Below are positions 57,254-64,000 of a stretch of DNA of 64,000 nucleotides, in pieces. Under the pieces are notes generated by a model. It saw nothing but the letters and a program-made list of their open reading frames with translations. It searched no databases and was not told where the DNA came from. Origin of the DNA: Candidatus Yaniella excrementavium (GTDB taxonomy: Bacteria > Actinomycetota > Actinomycetes > Actinomycetales > Micrococcaceae); assembly GCA_019115865.1 (NCBI GenBank), contig DXCT01000085.1, positions 1-64,000 of the forward strand, in the 5' to 3' direction. The position numbers were made by a program, and so were the translations under genes. Positions within the stretch are counted from its first letter, which is position 1. Each line of letters starts with the position of its first letter.

Positions 57254-58681
57254 TCAGACTGAGTAGTACAGCTGGAATTCCATAGGTGACACCATGGCCT
57301 GCATCGGTGCGATTTCAGTTTCGCGCTTGAGCTGGATCCAGGTTTCTACGAGATCCTCGGTGAAGACATCTCCGGCGAGGAGAAACTCGTGGTCTTCTTC
57401 TAGCGCATCGATGGCTTCTTCCAGCGTGCGTGGAGCCTGCTGAATATTTTGGGCCTCCTCTGGCGGTAGCTCGTAGAGATCCTTATCGATTGGTTCTGCA
57501 GGCTCAATACGATTACGAATACCGTCCAGACCGGCCATCAGCTGGGCAGCAAAGCCCAGATACGGGTTACCGGAAGGATCCGGTGCGCGGAACTCCAGTC
57601 GCTTGGCTTTCGGATTTGCCCCGGTTACGGGAATACGGACCGCTGCGGAGCGATTTCCTTGGGAGTACAGCATGTTGACCGGCGCTTCAAAACCTTTGAC
57701 CAGGCGCTTATATGAGTTCACAGTCGGATTCGTGAACGCCAAAACTGCAGAAGCGTGTTTCAGTAGCCCACCGATGTACCACCGTGCCGTATCAGAAAGG
57801 TTCGCGTAACCGGTTTCATCGTAAAATAGTGGTTCACCATCCATCCACAATGATTGGTGGCAGTGCATACCTGAACCACCATCGCCAAACACTGGTTTCG
57901 GCATAAAAGTCGCGGTCTTACCGGCTTGTTCTGCAGCACCTTTAACAATGTATTTGAAAAGTTGGACATCATCAGCTGCACGCATCAAAGTGTCGAAGCG
58001 GTAGTTAATCTCGCCTTGACCACCTGCACCAACTTCGTGGTGTGAGCGTTCGACCTCTAGCCCAACCTGCCCTAAGAGCAATGAGATGTCATCGCGCAGG
58101 TCTGCGTGTTTATCAACCGGAGAAACCGGAAAGTAGCCTTTCATTGTTCGGTTTCGGTGTCCGAGGTTACCGCCTTCGATTTCTTTTCCGTCATTCCAGA
58201 AAGCTTCGTCAGAATCTACGGAAGCAAACGAGCGGTTTGGCAAATGTGTCTCAAATCGCACGTCGTCGAAAATGTAGAACTCTGCTTCCGCAGCGAAGAT
58301 AGCGGTGTCGGCGATGCCGGTCGATGCCACGTAGTCTTCTGCGCGCTGTGCGACAGATCGAGGGTCCCGGACGTAGGCTTCGCCGGTGCGGGGCGAGAGT
58401 ATGGAAAACGACATGCACAGGGTTTTGTGTTTCCGGAAGGGATCTATGAAGGCAGTGCCCACATCGGGAATCAGCTGCAAATCAGAGTCGGCGATACCGG
58501 CGAAGCCGGGGATAGAAGAGCCATCGAAGAGCTGCCCGACGGTGAAGAAGTCATCATCTACGGATTCGGCGGGGACATTAAAATGGTGTTGGCCGCCGAG
58601 CATGTCGGTAAACCGGATATCTACAAAGACGACGTCCTCGTCCTGTATATAAGACAAAACTTCTTCGGGTGAGGTGAACAT
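57254..58681 (-). CDS. glnA: Glutamine synthetase, type I (GlnA1)
   Basis: Main ammonia-assimilating glutamine synthetase; 475 residues. Catalytic segments include [55 protein letters not shown] and [11 protein letters not shown]. The adenylylation site is present as [13 protein letters not shown], so GlnE encoded at 48.5-51.6 kb can be expected to regulate it. ATG 58681 is chosen because GGAG lies 5 nt upstream; ATG 58696 would add five residues and has no ribosome binding site. Transcribed divergently from the RDD gene. Confidence 0.96.
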   Translation of the reverse strand: MFTSPEEVLSYIQDEDVVFVDIRFTDMLGGQHHFNVPAESVDDDFFTVGQLFDGSSIPGFAGIADSDLQLIPDVGTAFIDPFRKHKTLCMSFSILSPRTGEAYVRDPRSVAQRAEDYVASTGIADTAIFAAEAEFYIFDDVRFETHLPNRSFASVDSDEAFWNDGKEIEGGNLGHRNRTMKGYFPVSPVDKHADLRDDISLLLGQVGLEVERSHHEVGAGGQGEINYRFDTLMRAADDVQLFKYIVKGAAEQAGKTATFMPKPVFGDGGSGMHCHQSLWMDGEPLFYDETGYANLSDTARWYIGGLLKHASAVLAFTNPTVNSYKRLVKGFEAPVNMLYSQGNRSAAVRIPVTGANPKAKRLEFRAPDPSGNPYLGFAAQLMAGLDGIRNRIEPAEPIDKDLYELPPEEAQNIQQAPRTLEEAIDALEEDHEFLLAGDVFTEDLVETWIQLKRETEIAPMQAMVSPMEFQLYYSV

Positions 58682-58825
58682 TGTCACTCCATTCATTGTG
58701 TATAAGTTGGTTCAAGCTTAACGACTAATCGCACCACATTGAAGTTCTGAGTCCTCAGAATGCGAGATTGCGGCGCACTACACATGTTCTAAACACGCAT
58801 TGCACCAGGCTCTGAGCAAAGCTAT

Positions 58826-58831
58826 TAGGCT
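58826..58831 (+). promoter_or_regulatory. -10 element TAGGCT, predicted leaderless RDD gene mRNA
   Basis: TAGGCT is followed by GGATGTG and the ATG at 58839; no Shine-Dalgarno sequence is present. Confidence 0.55.
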
Positions 58832-58838
58832 GGATGTG

Positions 58839-59249
58839 ATGAGCAACGGACAAAATTCTTCCCAACAGCCACACTGGGCTGGTCAATTTCTTGGATTACC
58901 TGAATCAGGGCTCGCCTCGATGGCTTCGTACCCGCGCCGTATCGGGGCAGTATTCATCGATTGGTTTTTGGCCAGTGGTGTCGGCATGATCATTGCACCA
59001 GGTAACCAGTGGGTCGTCCTGGCCATGTTCGTGTTCTTACATTTCGCCTTATTATGGCTGTTCGCCACCACCCTTGGGAAAAGAATATTTAGAATTCAGG
59101 TGGTACAGCTTGGCGGAGCCACAATACGGTTGTATCAGGCAGCTATCCGAGCGATTTTACTGGGCTTGGTTATCCCCGTGTTGATCATTGATCGTGATGG
59201 TCGTGGCCTGCATGACAAATTGGCCGGCACCGTAGAGATTCATATGTAA
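58839..59249 (+). CDS. RDD family membrane protein
   Basis: A 136-residue RDD protein with about three membrane helices. The family motif is in SYPRRIGAVFIDWFLASG (R...D), continuing through VVLAMFVFLHFALLWLF, TLGKRIFRIQVV and the closing DRDGRGLHDKLAGTVEI. RDD proteins are poorly characterised; some act in ion transport. ATG 58839 is used; the frame is open to 58800, but the ATG has leaderless spacing to TAGGCT. In M. tuberculosis an RDD protein also neighbours glnA1. Confidence 0.87.
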   Translation: MSNGQNSSQQPHWAGQFLGLPESGLASMASYPRRIGAVFIDWFLASGVGMIIAPGNQWVVLAMFVFLHFALLWLFATTLGKRIFRIQVVQLGGATIRLYQAAIRAILLGLVIPVLIIDRDGRGLHDKLAGTVEIHM

Positions 59250-59293
59250 TCCCACGATACCGGCCAGTTGAACAGCTCAGAGGCCTCAAACAG

Positions 59294-60097
59294 TTACCGA
59301 CCGCGCATAGCCTTGCGGTCTGGACGCATCCGATTGGGGTCAATCCCTTTTGGAATACCCAAATTGTTTACGGGCATGGAGGAGATCCGCTGCTCAACAG
59401 CGCGAACTTCATGACGGTTGAGCGTCTTCTTCATCCGTTTGATCGTGGATTTGACCTCATGCAACTCAACTTCGTTGGGGCCGTGGCCAACCTGAATCAT
59501 GCGAATCTCGACATTGGGTAAGAACCGTTCGAGGTGTTTGCGTTGCTTCTCCGCCAGTTTCTTAGCCCGGTTATAATCGCCATCTGCAACCAAGACAACG
59601 CCAGCTTTTCCTACAGCACGGAACACCGTCTCCTGGGTTCGAGGGTTAACAGCAACTGGGTCATCTTCAACAACCCAACCGCGGCCCAGCTGCGACAGCG
59701 TCGCTCCAGCAGCACCTGGCCGCCCGTCAATTTGGGCAAAGGCTGCTTTCTCAGCCTTCTTGTTCATAATGATGATTGCCGCGAGGAGACCAAGCGGAAT
59801 AAACATCAGCGTCCACAGCACTGGTGAGCCAGTGAGCAGCCCGATGATGAAACCGATCAAGAGGGCGGCAACAAACGCACCGACCATCCACCAGACAATT
59901 GATGGATCAAACTTCCGCGTCATTTTAAAGACGTCGGCTATTTGTTTGAAGAAGCCACGCTTATTAGCCTTCTTGGCCTTCTTAGCTTCTTTTGCCTCAA
60001 TTTTTTCAGTCTTACGACGGGCTTTCTGTTCAGCCTTAACGGTTTTGAGGTCCTTTTTGGGCGCTTGAGCTGCGCCGGAAGATTTTTGTTCAGCCAT
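59294..60097 (-). CDS. DUF4191 membrane protein
   Basis: A 267-residue member of DUF4191 (Rv2219-like), typically near glnA1 and lipoyl genes. A very basic Lys/Ala N-terminus (KKAKKANKRGFFKQIADVF) precedes two membrane helices (WWMVGAFVAALLIGFIIGLL and LWTLMFIPLGLLAAIIIM), then a conserved cytoplasmic domain with LGRGWVVEDDPVAVNPRTQETVFRAVGKAGVVLVADG and a Lys/Arg-rich C-terminus ending RPDRKAMRGR. Function unknown. TAGAAT lies 9 nt before the ATG at 60097. Confidence 0.87.
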   Translation of the reverse strand: MAEQKSSGAAQAPKKDLKTVKAEQKARRKTEKIEAKEAKKAKKANKRGFFKQIADVFKMTRKFDPSIVWWMVGAFVAALLIGFIIGLLTGSPVLWTLMFIPLGLLAAIIIMNKKAEKAAFAQIDGRPGAAGATLSQLGRGWVVEDDPVAVNPRTQETVFRAVGKAGVVLVADGDYNRAKKLAEKQRKHLERFLPNVEIRMIQVGHGPNEVELHEVKSTIKRMKKTLNRHEVRAVEQRISSMPVNNLGIPKGIDPNRMRPDRKAMRGR

Positions 60098-60192
60098 GAT
60101 AAACCTATTCTAGCCCTAACCCCTGTGGACAACTTAATTTGACCTTTGCATTTTCGGGCATGATAGAGCCTACCTGTCCGAGGAGATAAACA

Positions 60193-61692
60193 GTGAATTC
60201 GAGCACAGATACAGAATCGGATGTACTCAGCACCCGAATAGCAACAAAATTCGCACCGCCACTGTTGCTTGCACTGGACGACTGGCGATTAATTCGGCAC
60301 CTGGGTAGCGGTTCTACGGCACATGTATGGCTTTTGCACAATGAATCTCGGTCGCAATATATTGCGTGCAAAACTCCCAAAACAGACCTGGACGAAACTA
60401 TACTTTCGCAAGAAGCGCAGTTGGCTGCAAGTTTGCGCCACGAAAATTTGATTGCACCCAGCGAAATATCGCCAGATTCAAATACTACCCGGGCCACGTT
60501 TTGGGAATTCTTGCCTGCCGGGTCGTTAGCTCATCTCGTTGCGTCGACAGGAACTCTCAGTATGGCTCAGACAGTCACAGTACTGTGGCCCATGCTTCAA
60601 GTAGCCCACTATCTGCAGGGCCAGCAAATCGTTCACGGCGATATCTCACCTTCAAACATACTGTTTGATTTGACCGGCAGACCCGTGCTTATTGATCTGG
60701 GCGCCGTCAGGGCAACAGGTCATGCTGCTACCTGGACCGGGTCGCCGGGTTTTGCAGCGCCAGAATTACTGCACCGCTCTGGTCAACTTGAAGGATTGGG
60801 TTCTGCGGCGGATGTCTATTCACTCGGAGCGATTGGTTGGTTCTGCCTAACCGGTACGATCCCGGGGCCACCGCATGCACGGGTTCCCCTGGTCACGCTT
60901 AACCGGAACTTAGTCGCTGATGTTGTTGAGCTCTTGGAAGCGTCACTTTCGGGCGACCCGGCACGACGTCCAAGCTTGAAGCAGCTTATGAGTGCAGTCC
61001 CGCATTGGGCGGAACCAGAACCCGTTGATTTGTTCCCAGCGGTGGGGGAAGAATACGAGTTGCTTTTGCCCACGAGGAAGCCGGAGGTTCGAACAACGCC
61101 CAAACTTCGCAGAGGAAAACAACGACAGCTACAACAAGCCAAACCAAGATCACCAGTACATGTAGCGCAGTTATCAGAACGTACTCGTCGCCGATTAGTT
61201 TTGGGATTTGCTGCTCTAACATTAGCAGGGGGAGTGGCTGCGACAGCTCTCTACGCGAAGCCGAATCTTGAACATCTAACTTCTCAACCGCAGATTGATA
61301 AGCAAGCCGAAGCCTCACAGCAAGTTGATTTCCAGGCGGTCATCGATTCGATAGCTAAAGCGCGTAGTACAGCATGGAGCAACACCGATCCGTCGTTAAG
61401 CGCTACCTACGCGCTGCCAGATTCCGATATTTTAAGTGAAGACCGTATGTTATTGGAGTCTCTTGCTTCAGCGGGCCATAGGCTCGACGGCATACGGATG
61501 CGAGCTGTAGTTCGTGCAGTCGAGCAGACTGATGAACAGGCAAGGGTTTCTGTAGACTGGCAGATGGATGGGTATACCCAGCGGAATAGTACTGGCGATC
61601 TGGTCGAAGAATTCGAGCCAAGTTCGCGCAGCATTGACATTACGTTGCACGAAACAGCTAAAGGATGGCGGATCGCAGAGGTAACGGCCTGA
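60193..61692 (+). CDS. Atypical Ser/Thr protein kinase-like membrane protein
   Basis: A 499-residue protein with a kinase fold at about 28-280, one membrane helix near 335-355 (LVLGFAALTLAGGVAATALY) and an extracytoplasmic C-terminal domain of about 140 residues. The glycine loop HLGSGSTAHVWLL and the VAIK-type lysine (IACKTP) are present. The catalytic loop reads HGDISPSNIL, keeping Asp and Asn but replacing the Arg and the usual Lys of HRDIKPEN; DFG is DLG in LIDLGAVR; APE is intact in FAAPELL. It may be a weakly active or pseudokinase signalling protein. GTG 60193 follows AGGAG at 7 nt. It ends at a strong bidirectional terminator. Confidence 0.8.
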   Translation: MNSSTDTESDVLSTRIATKFAPPLLLALDDWRLIRHLGSGSTAHVWLLHNESRSQYIACKTPKTDLDETILSQEAQLAASLRHENLIAPSEISPDSNTTRATFWEFLPAGSLAHLVASTGTLSMAQTVTVLWPMLQVAHYLQGQQIVHGDISPSNILFDLTGRPVLIDLGAVRATGHAATWTGSPGFAAPELLHRSGQLEGLGSAADVYSLGAIGWFCLTGTIPGPPHARVPLVTLNRNLVADVVELLEASLSGDPARRPSLKQLMSAVPHWAEPEPVDLFPAVGEEYELLLPTRKPEVRTTPKLRRGKQRQLQQAKPRSPVHVAQLSERTRRRLVLGFAALTLAGGVAATALYAKPNLEHLTSQPQIDKQAEASQQVDFQAVIDSIAKARSTAWSNTDPSLSATYALPDSDILSEDRMLLESLASAGHRLDGIRMRAVVRAVEQTDEQARVSVDWQMDGYTQRNSTGDLVEEFEPSSRSIDITLHETAKGWRIAEVTA

Positions 61693-61768
61693 TGTTTCGG
61701 CCGGGGCAGTGGTTCCTGGACGGTCGTGTTAACCTCGGTGCGGTTCTTCGTTAGACACTGTTGGCAAA

Positions 61769-61804
61769 CAAAAAACCGCAGAGTACGAACTCTGCGGTTT
61801 TTTG
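61769..61804. terminator. Strong bidirectional terminator
   Basis: Perfect 16-bp stem, CAAAAAACCGCAGAGT/ACTCTGCGGTTTTTTG, with a tetraloop ACGA. A6 and T6 runs give canonical intrinsic terminators on both strands, between the kinase-like gene and the small membrane protein gene. Confidence 0.92.
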
Positions 61805-61818
61805 CAATGGGACATCCA

Positions 61819-62184
61819 TTACATGTCGAAGCGCCAAAGTGTTGCTACGAGGGCGGCGATAATGGCGGTGCCACCCGTAGCATGTGCTAACCCCGTCGAA
61901 ATCTCGTGACCTCGATTGATTTTACGACGGCCCAGCAGGGCTGTGGTAAAGACCATGAGGCCCAAGAGCAGTTTAATCGTGAGTTTGATACGTTGTGCAG
62001 GATCCCCGATACCATTCATCTCAGTCAGTCCGAAGAGGACTACTCCTGAGATGATCATGAAGATCGCACCGTACCACTGTGAGACTGTAACCGTTGGGTT
62101 TTTAAAGTTGGCTAGCCAACCTCCAACAATCGCTGCCATTGACAGGATATGGACTGCGATGAAAATCGTAGTGACGATAGCCAT
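61819..62184 (-). CDS. Small four-TM membrane protein
   Basis: A 121-residue hydrophobic protein with four predicted helices (TTIFIAVHILSMAAIVGGWLA, YGAIFMIISGVVLFGL, IKLTIKLLLGLMVFTTALL and TGGTAIIAALVATLWRF). The His in the first helix and Gly/His in the third and fourth recall small haem- or quinone-linked membrane proteins, but I cannot assign a family. It starts 19 bp after the E2 gene on the same strand and is probably co-transcribed. AAAGGAA about 13 nt upstream is a weak ribosome binding site. Confidence 0.75.
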   Translation of the reverse strand: MAIVTTIFIAVHILSMAAIVGGWLANFKNPTVTVSQWYGAIFMIISGVVLFGLTEMNGIGDPAQRIKLTIKLLLGLMVFTTALLGRRKINRGHEISTGLAHATGGTAIIAALVATLWRFDM

Positions 62185-62203
62185 TATTCTACTGGGGTTC
62201 CTT

Positions 62204-63988
62204 TCAGAGGCCTAGCTGGCCACCGAATTCAGCGGTTTCGAGGCGGTTCTTCAGCGTGGTCATAAATCGACCTGCGTCTGCTCCATCTACGATGCGGTGG
62301 TCGTAAGTAAGTGACAGATACATCATGTGACGGATGGCAATGGAGTCCTGGCCATCGGCGTCTGCCATAACAACTGGACGTTTGACGATATTTCCTGGAC
62401 CCAAAATCGCTACCTGTGGCTGATTGATTACCGGTGTATCAAATAGCGCACCGAATGAGCCGAGGTTAGTGATTGAGAAAGTCCCACCGGATAGTTCGTC
62501 AGGTTTGACTTGGTTATCACGAGTACGCAAGGCAACATCTGAGATAGAGGTGGCAATACCAGCAAGATTCAGGTTACCGGCGTTTTTGATGACTGGCACC
62601 AGGAGACCGCGTTCAGTGTCTACGGCAATACCGATATCTTCGGTGTTGTGGTAGGTGATCTCTTGGGTCTCAGTGTTGTACTGAGCATTCAGAGCAGGGT
62701 GGGCGCGCAGTGCCTCAGTGGTTGCCTGGGTAATGAAAGCAAGGAATGTGAGGTTTGCCCCGTTCTCCGCTTTGAACCGTTCCTTAACTTGGTTGCGCAG
62801 GTTGACGATTCGAGTCATATCGATTTCGTGAACCTGTGTCAGTTGGGCTGAGGTATCCAGCGATTCGACCATACGATCGGCGATCACGCGACGGATACGG
62901 GAGGCCTTTTCTGTCGTACCACGCTTGGATGGATCGATTGACGAAGCTGGATCCTGTGGTGCTGGACGTGAGGCTTGCTGTACAGCGGCAGGTGCAGCTG
63001 CGGTGGATGTCGCGCTGTCGCCACGGGATTCGTACTGTTTTGCGGCTGCAGCTGCTAGCACATCTTGCTTACGGATACGACCGCCAACACCTGTTCCGGT
63101 GACTTGGTCTAGGTCGACATCTTGTTCACGTGCTAGACGACGCACTAGCGGAGTGACGTAGCCATCACCGCGTGGAGTTTCGTCAGGAGAACTTGGTGCT
63201 TCTTCTGCAGCTGGTTCAGGAGTTGGTGCTGGAGCGGGTTCAGGTTCAGGAGTTGGCGCAGGTTCAGGCGCTGGCTTTTCTGCGGCAGGCTTTGACTCCG
63301 AAGCTTGTTGCGCTGGTTCTGCTGCGGGGGCCTCTTCTGCTGGCGCCGAATCTGAAGAACCAACGAGCGCTAGGACCTGGCCTACCTCGATATCTTCGTC
63401 TTCCTGAACTTTGATTTCTAGTACGGTACCGGCCACCGGGGATGGGATTTCGGTGTCGACTTTGTCTGTGGAGATTTCCACGATGGGTTCGTCGACCTCG
63501 ATGGTGTCGCCGACTTCTTTTAGCCAGCGGGTAACGGTACCTTCAGTAACCGATTCGCCCAGTTCTGGCAGAGTGACTTCTTGAGCGTCTGCCGATTCTG
63601 AAGCAGGCGCTTGTTCTTGGGCAGCTGGCGCTGGTGATTCAGCGGACTCTGCAGGCGCCTCATCGGAGTCTTGGCTTGCAGCGGGTTCTTCATCGGAAGA
63701 CGCTTCTTGAGCAGCGGAGTCACCTGCTGAAGAATCAGCTGCAGACTCACCTTCATCGCCAATGACCGCTAAGCCTTGGCCAACCTCGATATCTTCGTCC
63801 TCCTGAACGAGAATTTCCAGGACTGTTCCGGCGACCGGGGATGGGATTTCGGTGTCGACTTTGTCTGTGGAGATTTCCACGATGGGTTCGTCGACCTCGA
63901 TGGTGTCGCCGACTTCTTTTAGCCAACGGGTAACGGTACCTTCAGTAACCGATTCGCCCAGTTCTGGCAGAGTAATGGTTTCAGACAT
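62204..63988 (-). CDS. sucB: Dihydrolipoamide acyltransferase (E2) with two lipoyl domains
   Basis: E2 core of a 2-oxoacid dehydrogenase complex; 594 residues. Two N-terminal lipoyl domains carry the lipoylated lysine in STDKVDTE (about residues 43 and 180). Long Ala/Pro/Glu hinges connect them to the peripheral subunit-binding domain (VTPLVRRLAREQDVDLDQVTGTGVGGRI) and the catalytic domain ending in LTYDHRIVDGADAGRF with the HxxxDG active site. In Actinobacteria this protein (DlaT/SucB) serves the pyruvate and possibly the 2-oxoglutarate complex; sequence alone does not separate them. It is upstream of the small membrane protein gene. Confidence 0.93.
   Translation of the reverse strand: MSETITLPELGESVTEGTVTRWLKEVGDTIEVDEPIVEISTDKVDTEIPSPVAGTVLEILVQEDEDIEVGQGLAVIGDEGESAADSSAGDSAAQEASSDEEPAASQDSDEAPAESAESPAPAAQEQAPASESADAQEVTLPELGESVTEGTVTRWLKEVGDTIEVDEPIVEISTDKVDTEIPSPVAGTVLEIKVQEDEDIEVGQVLALVGSSDSAPAEEAPAAEPAQQASESKPAAEKPAPEPAPTPEPEPAPAPTPEPAAEEAPSSPDETPRGDGYVTPLVRRLAREQDVDLDQVTGTGVGGRIRKQDVLAAAAAKQYESRGDSATSTAAAPAAVQQASRPAPQDPASSIDPSKRGTTEKASRIRRVIADRMVESLDTSAQLTQVHEIDMTRIVNLRNQVKERFKAENGANLTFLAFITQATTEALRAHPALNAQYNTETQEITYHNTEDIGIAVDTERGLLVPVIKNAGNLNLAGIATSISDVALRTRDNQVKPDELSGGTFSITNLGSFGALFDTPVINQPQVAILGPGNIVKRPVVMADADGQDSIAIRHMMYLSLTYDHRIVDGADAGRFMTTLKNRLETAEFGGQLGL
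63435..63574 (-). repeat. Near-identical lipoyl-domain DNA repeat, copy 2
   Basis: 140 nt that match 63834-63973 with a single difference (G at 63527, A at 63926). The copies are in direct orientation, 399 bp apart, and each encodes the first two thirds of a lipoyl domain. Confidence 0.92.
63834..63973 (-). repeat. Near-identical lipoyl-domain DNA repeat, copy 1
   Basis: Partner of 63435-63574; see that entry. Identity at synonymous positions far exceeds what protein conservation requires, implying recent duplication or gene conversion. Confidence 0.92.
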
Positions 63989-64000
63989 TACGTCCGGTTT

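Noticed and set aside
58106..58672. 188-codon plus-strand frame over glnA1
   Set aside because: Antisense shadow of the well-conserved GlnA1 N-terminal half.

Overview
The window is a chromosomal core region of an actinobacterium, most likely a member of the Micrococcaceae or a close relative in the Micrococcales. Reasons: a mycothione reductase (mycothiol is confined to Actinobacteria); a PknL-type kinase with an Rv2175c-like partner beside a class II DAHP synthase and a polyprenyl synthase, in an order that recalls Mycobacterium tuberculosis; a division cluster with wag31, sepF and DUF3040; GlnA1/GlnA2/GlnE; and a MurE whose specificity loop (DDDPHHE) lacks the DNPR motif of meso-DAP enzymes, which points to L-Lys peptidoglycan as in Micrococcaceae. 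Base composition looks moderate for the phylum (roughly mid-50s % GC by eye), which would fit genera such as Enteractinococcus or Yaniella; the genus is a guess. I see no rRNA, tRNA, CRISPR array, insertion sequence or prophage.

Layout. 1-9.3 kb: ParA-like ATPase, pyruvate carboxylase, mycothione reductase, long-chain acyl-CoA synthetase, a small membrane protein and an esterase. 9.4-17.8 kb: DAHP synthase, PknL-like kinase, a six-LysM lytic transglycosylase, the Rv2175c-like regulator, a polyprenyl diphosphate synthase, DinB and a DUF3040 protein. 17.9-20.4 kb: a large LppM-like lipoprotein and a 470-bp control region carrying MraZ-type repeats in both orientations. 20.4-40.7 kb: a complete division and cell wall (dcw) cluster, mraZ-rsmH-ftsL-ftsI-murE-murF-mraY-murD-ftsW-murG-murC-ftsQ-ftsZ-pgeF-sepF-yggT-wag31, followed by lspA and rluD. 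40.8-47.1 kb: dnaE, nrdR with its own NrdR boxes, map, a small SPOR-like protein and panB. 47.2-58.7 kb: glnA2-glnE, an LLM flavin oxidoreductase, the ribD-ribE-ribBA-ribH operon behind an FMN riboswitch, a spermidine-synthase-like protein and glnA1. 58.8-64 kb: an RDD protein, a DUF4191 protein, an atypical membrane kinase, a small membrane protein and a two-lipoyl-domain dehydrogenase E2 subunit.

How it works together. The dcw genes are packed with 4-bp ATGA overlaps or very short gaps and form a co-transcribed lipid II synthesis and divisome unit; MraZ probably represses its own promoter through 10-bp-spaced GTGGGG boxes that fill the -35/-10 spacer. Nitrogen assimilation is represented by both glutamine synthetases and their adenylyltransferase. 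Riboflavin synthesis is under FMN feedback. Convergent genes are separated by long perfect hairpins that act as bidirectional terminators.

The most notable non-gene signal is a repeated promoter/start geometry: at nine genes a TANNNT -10 hexamer ends exactly 6 or 7 nt before the start codon, predicting leaderless mRNAs. Other points worth a second look are the MraZ repeat arrays, a hairpin that occupies the upstream part of the pknL promoter, the PknL/LysM-transglycosylase/Rv2175c module, the atypical kinase at 60.2 kb, and the nearly identical lipoyl-domain repeats at the right edge. I did not find a clear novel defence or mobile system; most of the window is conserved core biology.
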